A DNA stretch of 64,000 bases from Pedobacter rhizosphaerae (GTDB lineage Bacteria; Bacteroidota; Bacteroidia; Sphingobacteriales; Sphingobacteriaceae). Below, piece by piece: positions 63,880 through 64,000 of the stretch (positions are counted from its first letter, which is position 1; each line of letters opens with the position of its first letter). The notes under the pieces were generated by a model. The model was given only the letters and a program-made list of their open reading frames with translations. It ran no database searches and had not been told where the DNA came from. The DNA lies in NCBI RefSeq assembly GCF_900111155.1, contig NZ_FOGG01000011.1, positions 62,001 to 126,000 on the forward strand, in the 5' to 3' direction. Position numbers and translations under genes: made by a program.

Positions 63880-64000
63880 TTATCCTTTTATTCTATTACC
63901 ATAACCTACAATTAAAACCGAGGCAATGATGGTGATGATACCTACTACTACAGTGAGCAGCGTTTTTTTAGATACGCCTTTCCATTCCTTTAATACCAAG
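63880..64000 (-). CDS. rhaT: L-rhamnose/proton symporter, C-terminal end only
   Basis: The last 39 codons of a gene that enters from beyond the window. The fragment reads LVLKEWKGVSKKTLL then a hydrophobic helix (TVVVGIITIIASVLIVGYG) and NRIKG. The WKGVSKKT plus final helix plus VGYG ending is like the C-terminus of RhaT. It stops 28 bp before the rhaEW start, so it is the upstream member of the rhamnose operon. Confidence is limited by the short fragment. Confidence 0.7.
   Translation of the reverse strand, partial: LVLKEWKGVSKKTLLTVVVGIITIIASVLIVGYGNRIKG

Overview
The window looks like a chromosomal segment of a Bacteroidota member, most likely Sphingobacteriaceae (Pedobacter-like). Evidence for this: moderately AT-rich DNA; many start sites preceded by the Bacteroidetes -7 element TAnnTTTG rather than by Shine-Dalgarno sequences; a CarboxypepD_reg-type TonB-dependent receptor; lipoproteins with short signal peptides; a FadL-type porin; and the gene orders purN / purH-mreBCD-mrdA-rodA, pheT-zapA-rny and rpsU-xer-hpf-tRNAs-tuf. 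No phage, integron, CRISPR array or insertion sequence was seen.

Layout. 1-4.1 kb (minus): a secreted SGNH-hydrolase lipoprotein (cut by the window edge), a FadL/OmpP1 porin, a DUF3467 protein and a sulfatase. 4.2-17.6 kb (minus): the core information-processing cluster, read as tRNA-Thr(TGT), tRNA-Tyr, tRNA-Gly, tRNA-Thr(GGT), tuf, tRNA-Trp, secE, nusG, rplK, rplA, rplJ, rplL, rpoB, rpoC. 18.1-19.7 kb (minus): rpsU, a Xer-type recombinase and hpf. 19.9-27.5 kb: a mixed block with an acyl-CoA dehydrogenase, a helix-hairpin-helix protein, an OlsF-like two-domain acyltransferase, a transglutaminase-like secreted protein and several small uncharacterised genes, including one of 50 codons not obvious from longer-ORF scans. 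27.7-32.0 kb (minus): a TonB-dependent receptor and a beta-helix-like lipoprotein. Each is preceded by an 11-bp-periodic direct-repeat operator in the same register to its -7 element. 32.1-37.6 kb (minus): a DUF962/Mpo1-like protein, then pheT, a small coiled-coil gene, zapA, a probable 6S RNA and rny. 37.8-41.2 kb (minus): a tight gene group of an EEP-family hydrolase, an Lgt-like membrane protein lacking two canonical Lgt residues, a Cys-rich radical SAM enzyme resembling tetraether-lipid synthases, and two paralogous two-helix membrane peptides. 41.3-50.8 kb: radC, rpsT, purN, purH and the rod-shape operon mreBCD-mrdA-rodA. 51.3-57.7 kb: an acidic low-complexity protein, thymidine kinase, an SDR epimerase and a SWIM-SNF2 helicase. 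57.8-64 kb (minus): an L-rhamnose catabolic operon (rhaT, rhaEW fusion, rhaI, rhaB) ending in a GntR-type regulator.

The most interesting observations are the matching operator arrays at 29.1 and 32.0 kb, which suggest one OmpR/PhoB-family regulator drives both the receptor and the lipoprotein. Next are the possible membrane-lipid modification cassette at 37.8-40.4 kb and a family of intergenic 'word-repeat' hairpins found in at least eight gaps. All functional names come from reading motifs and synteny; no database search was possible.
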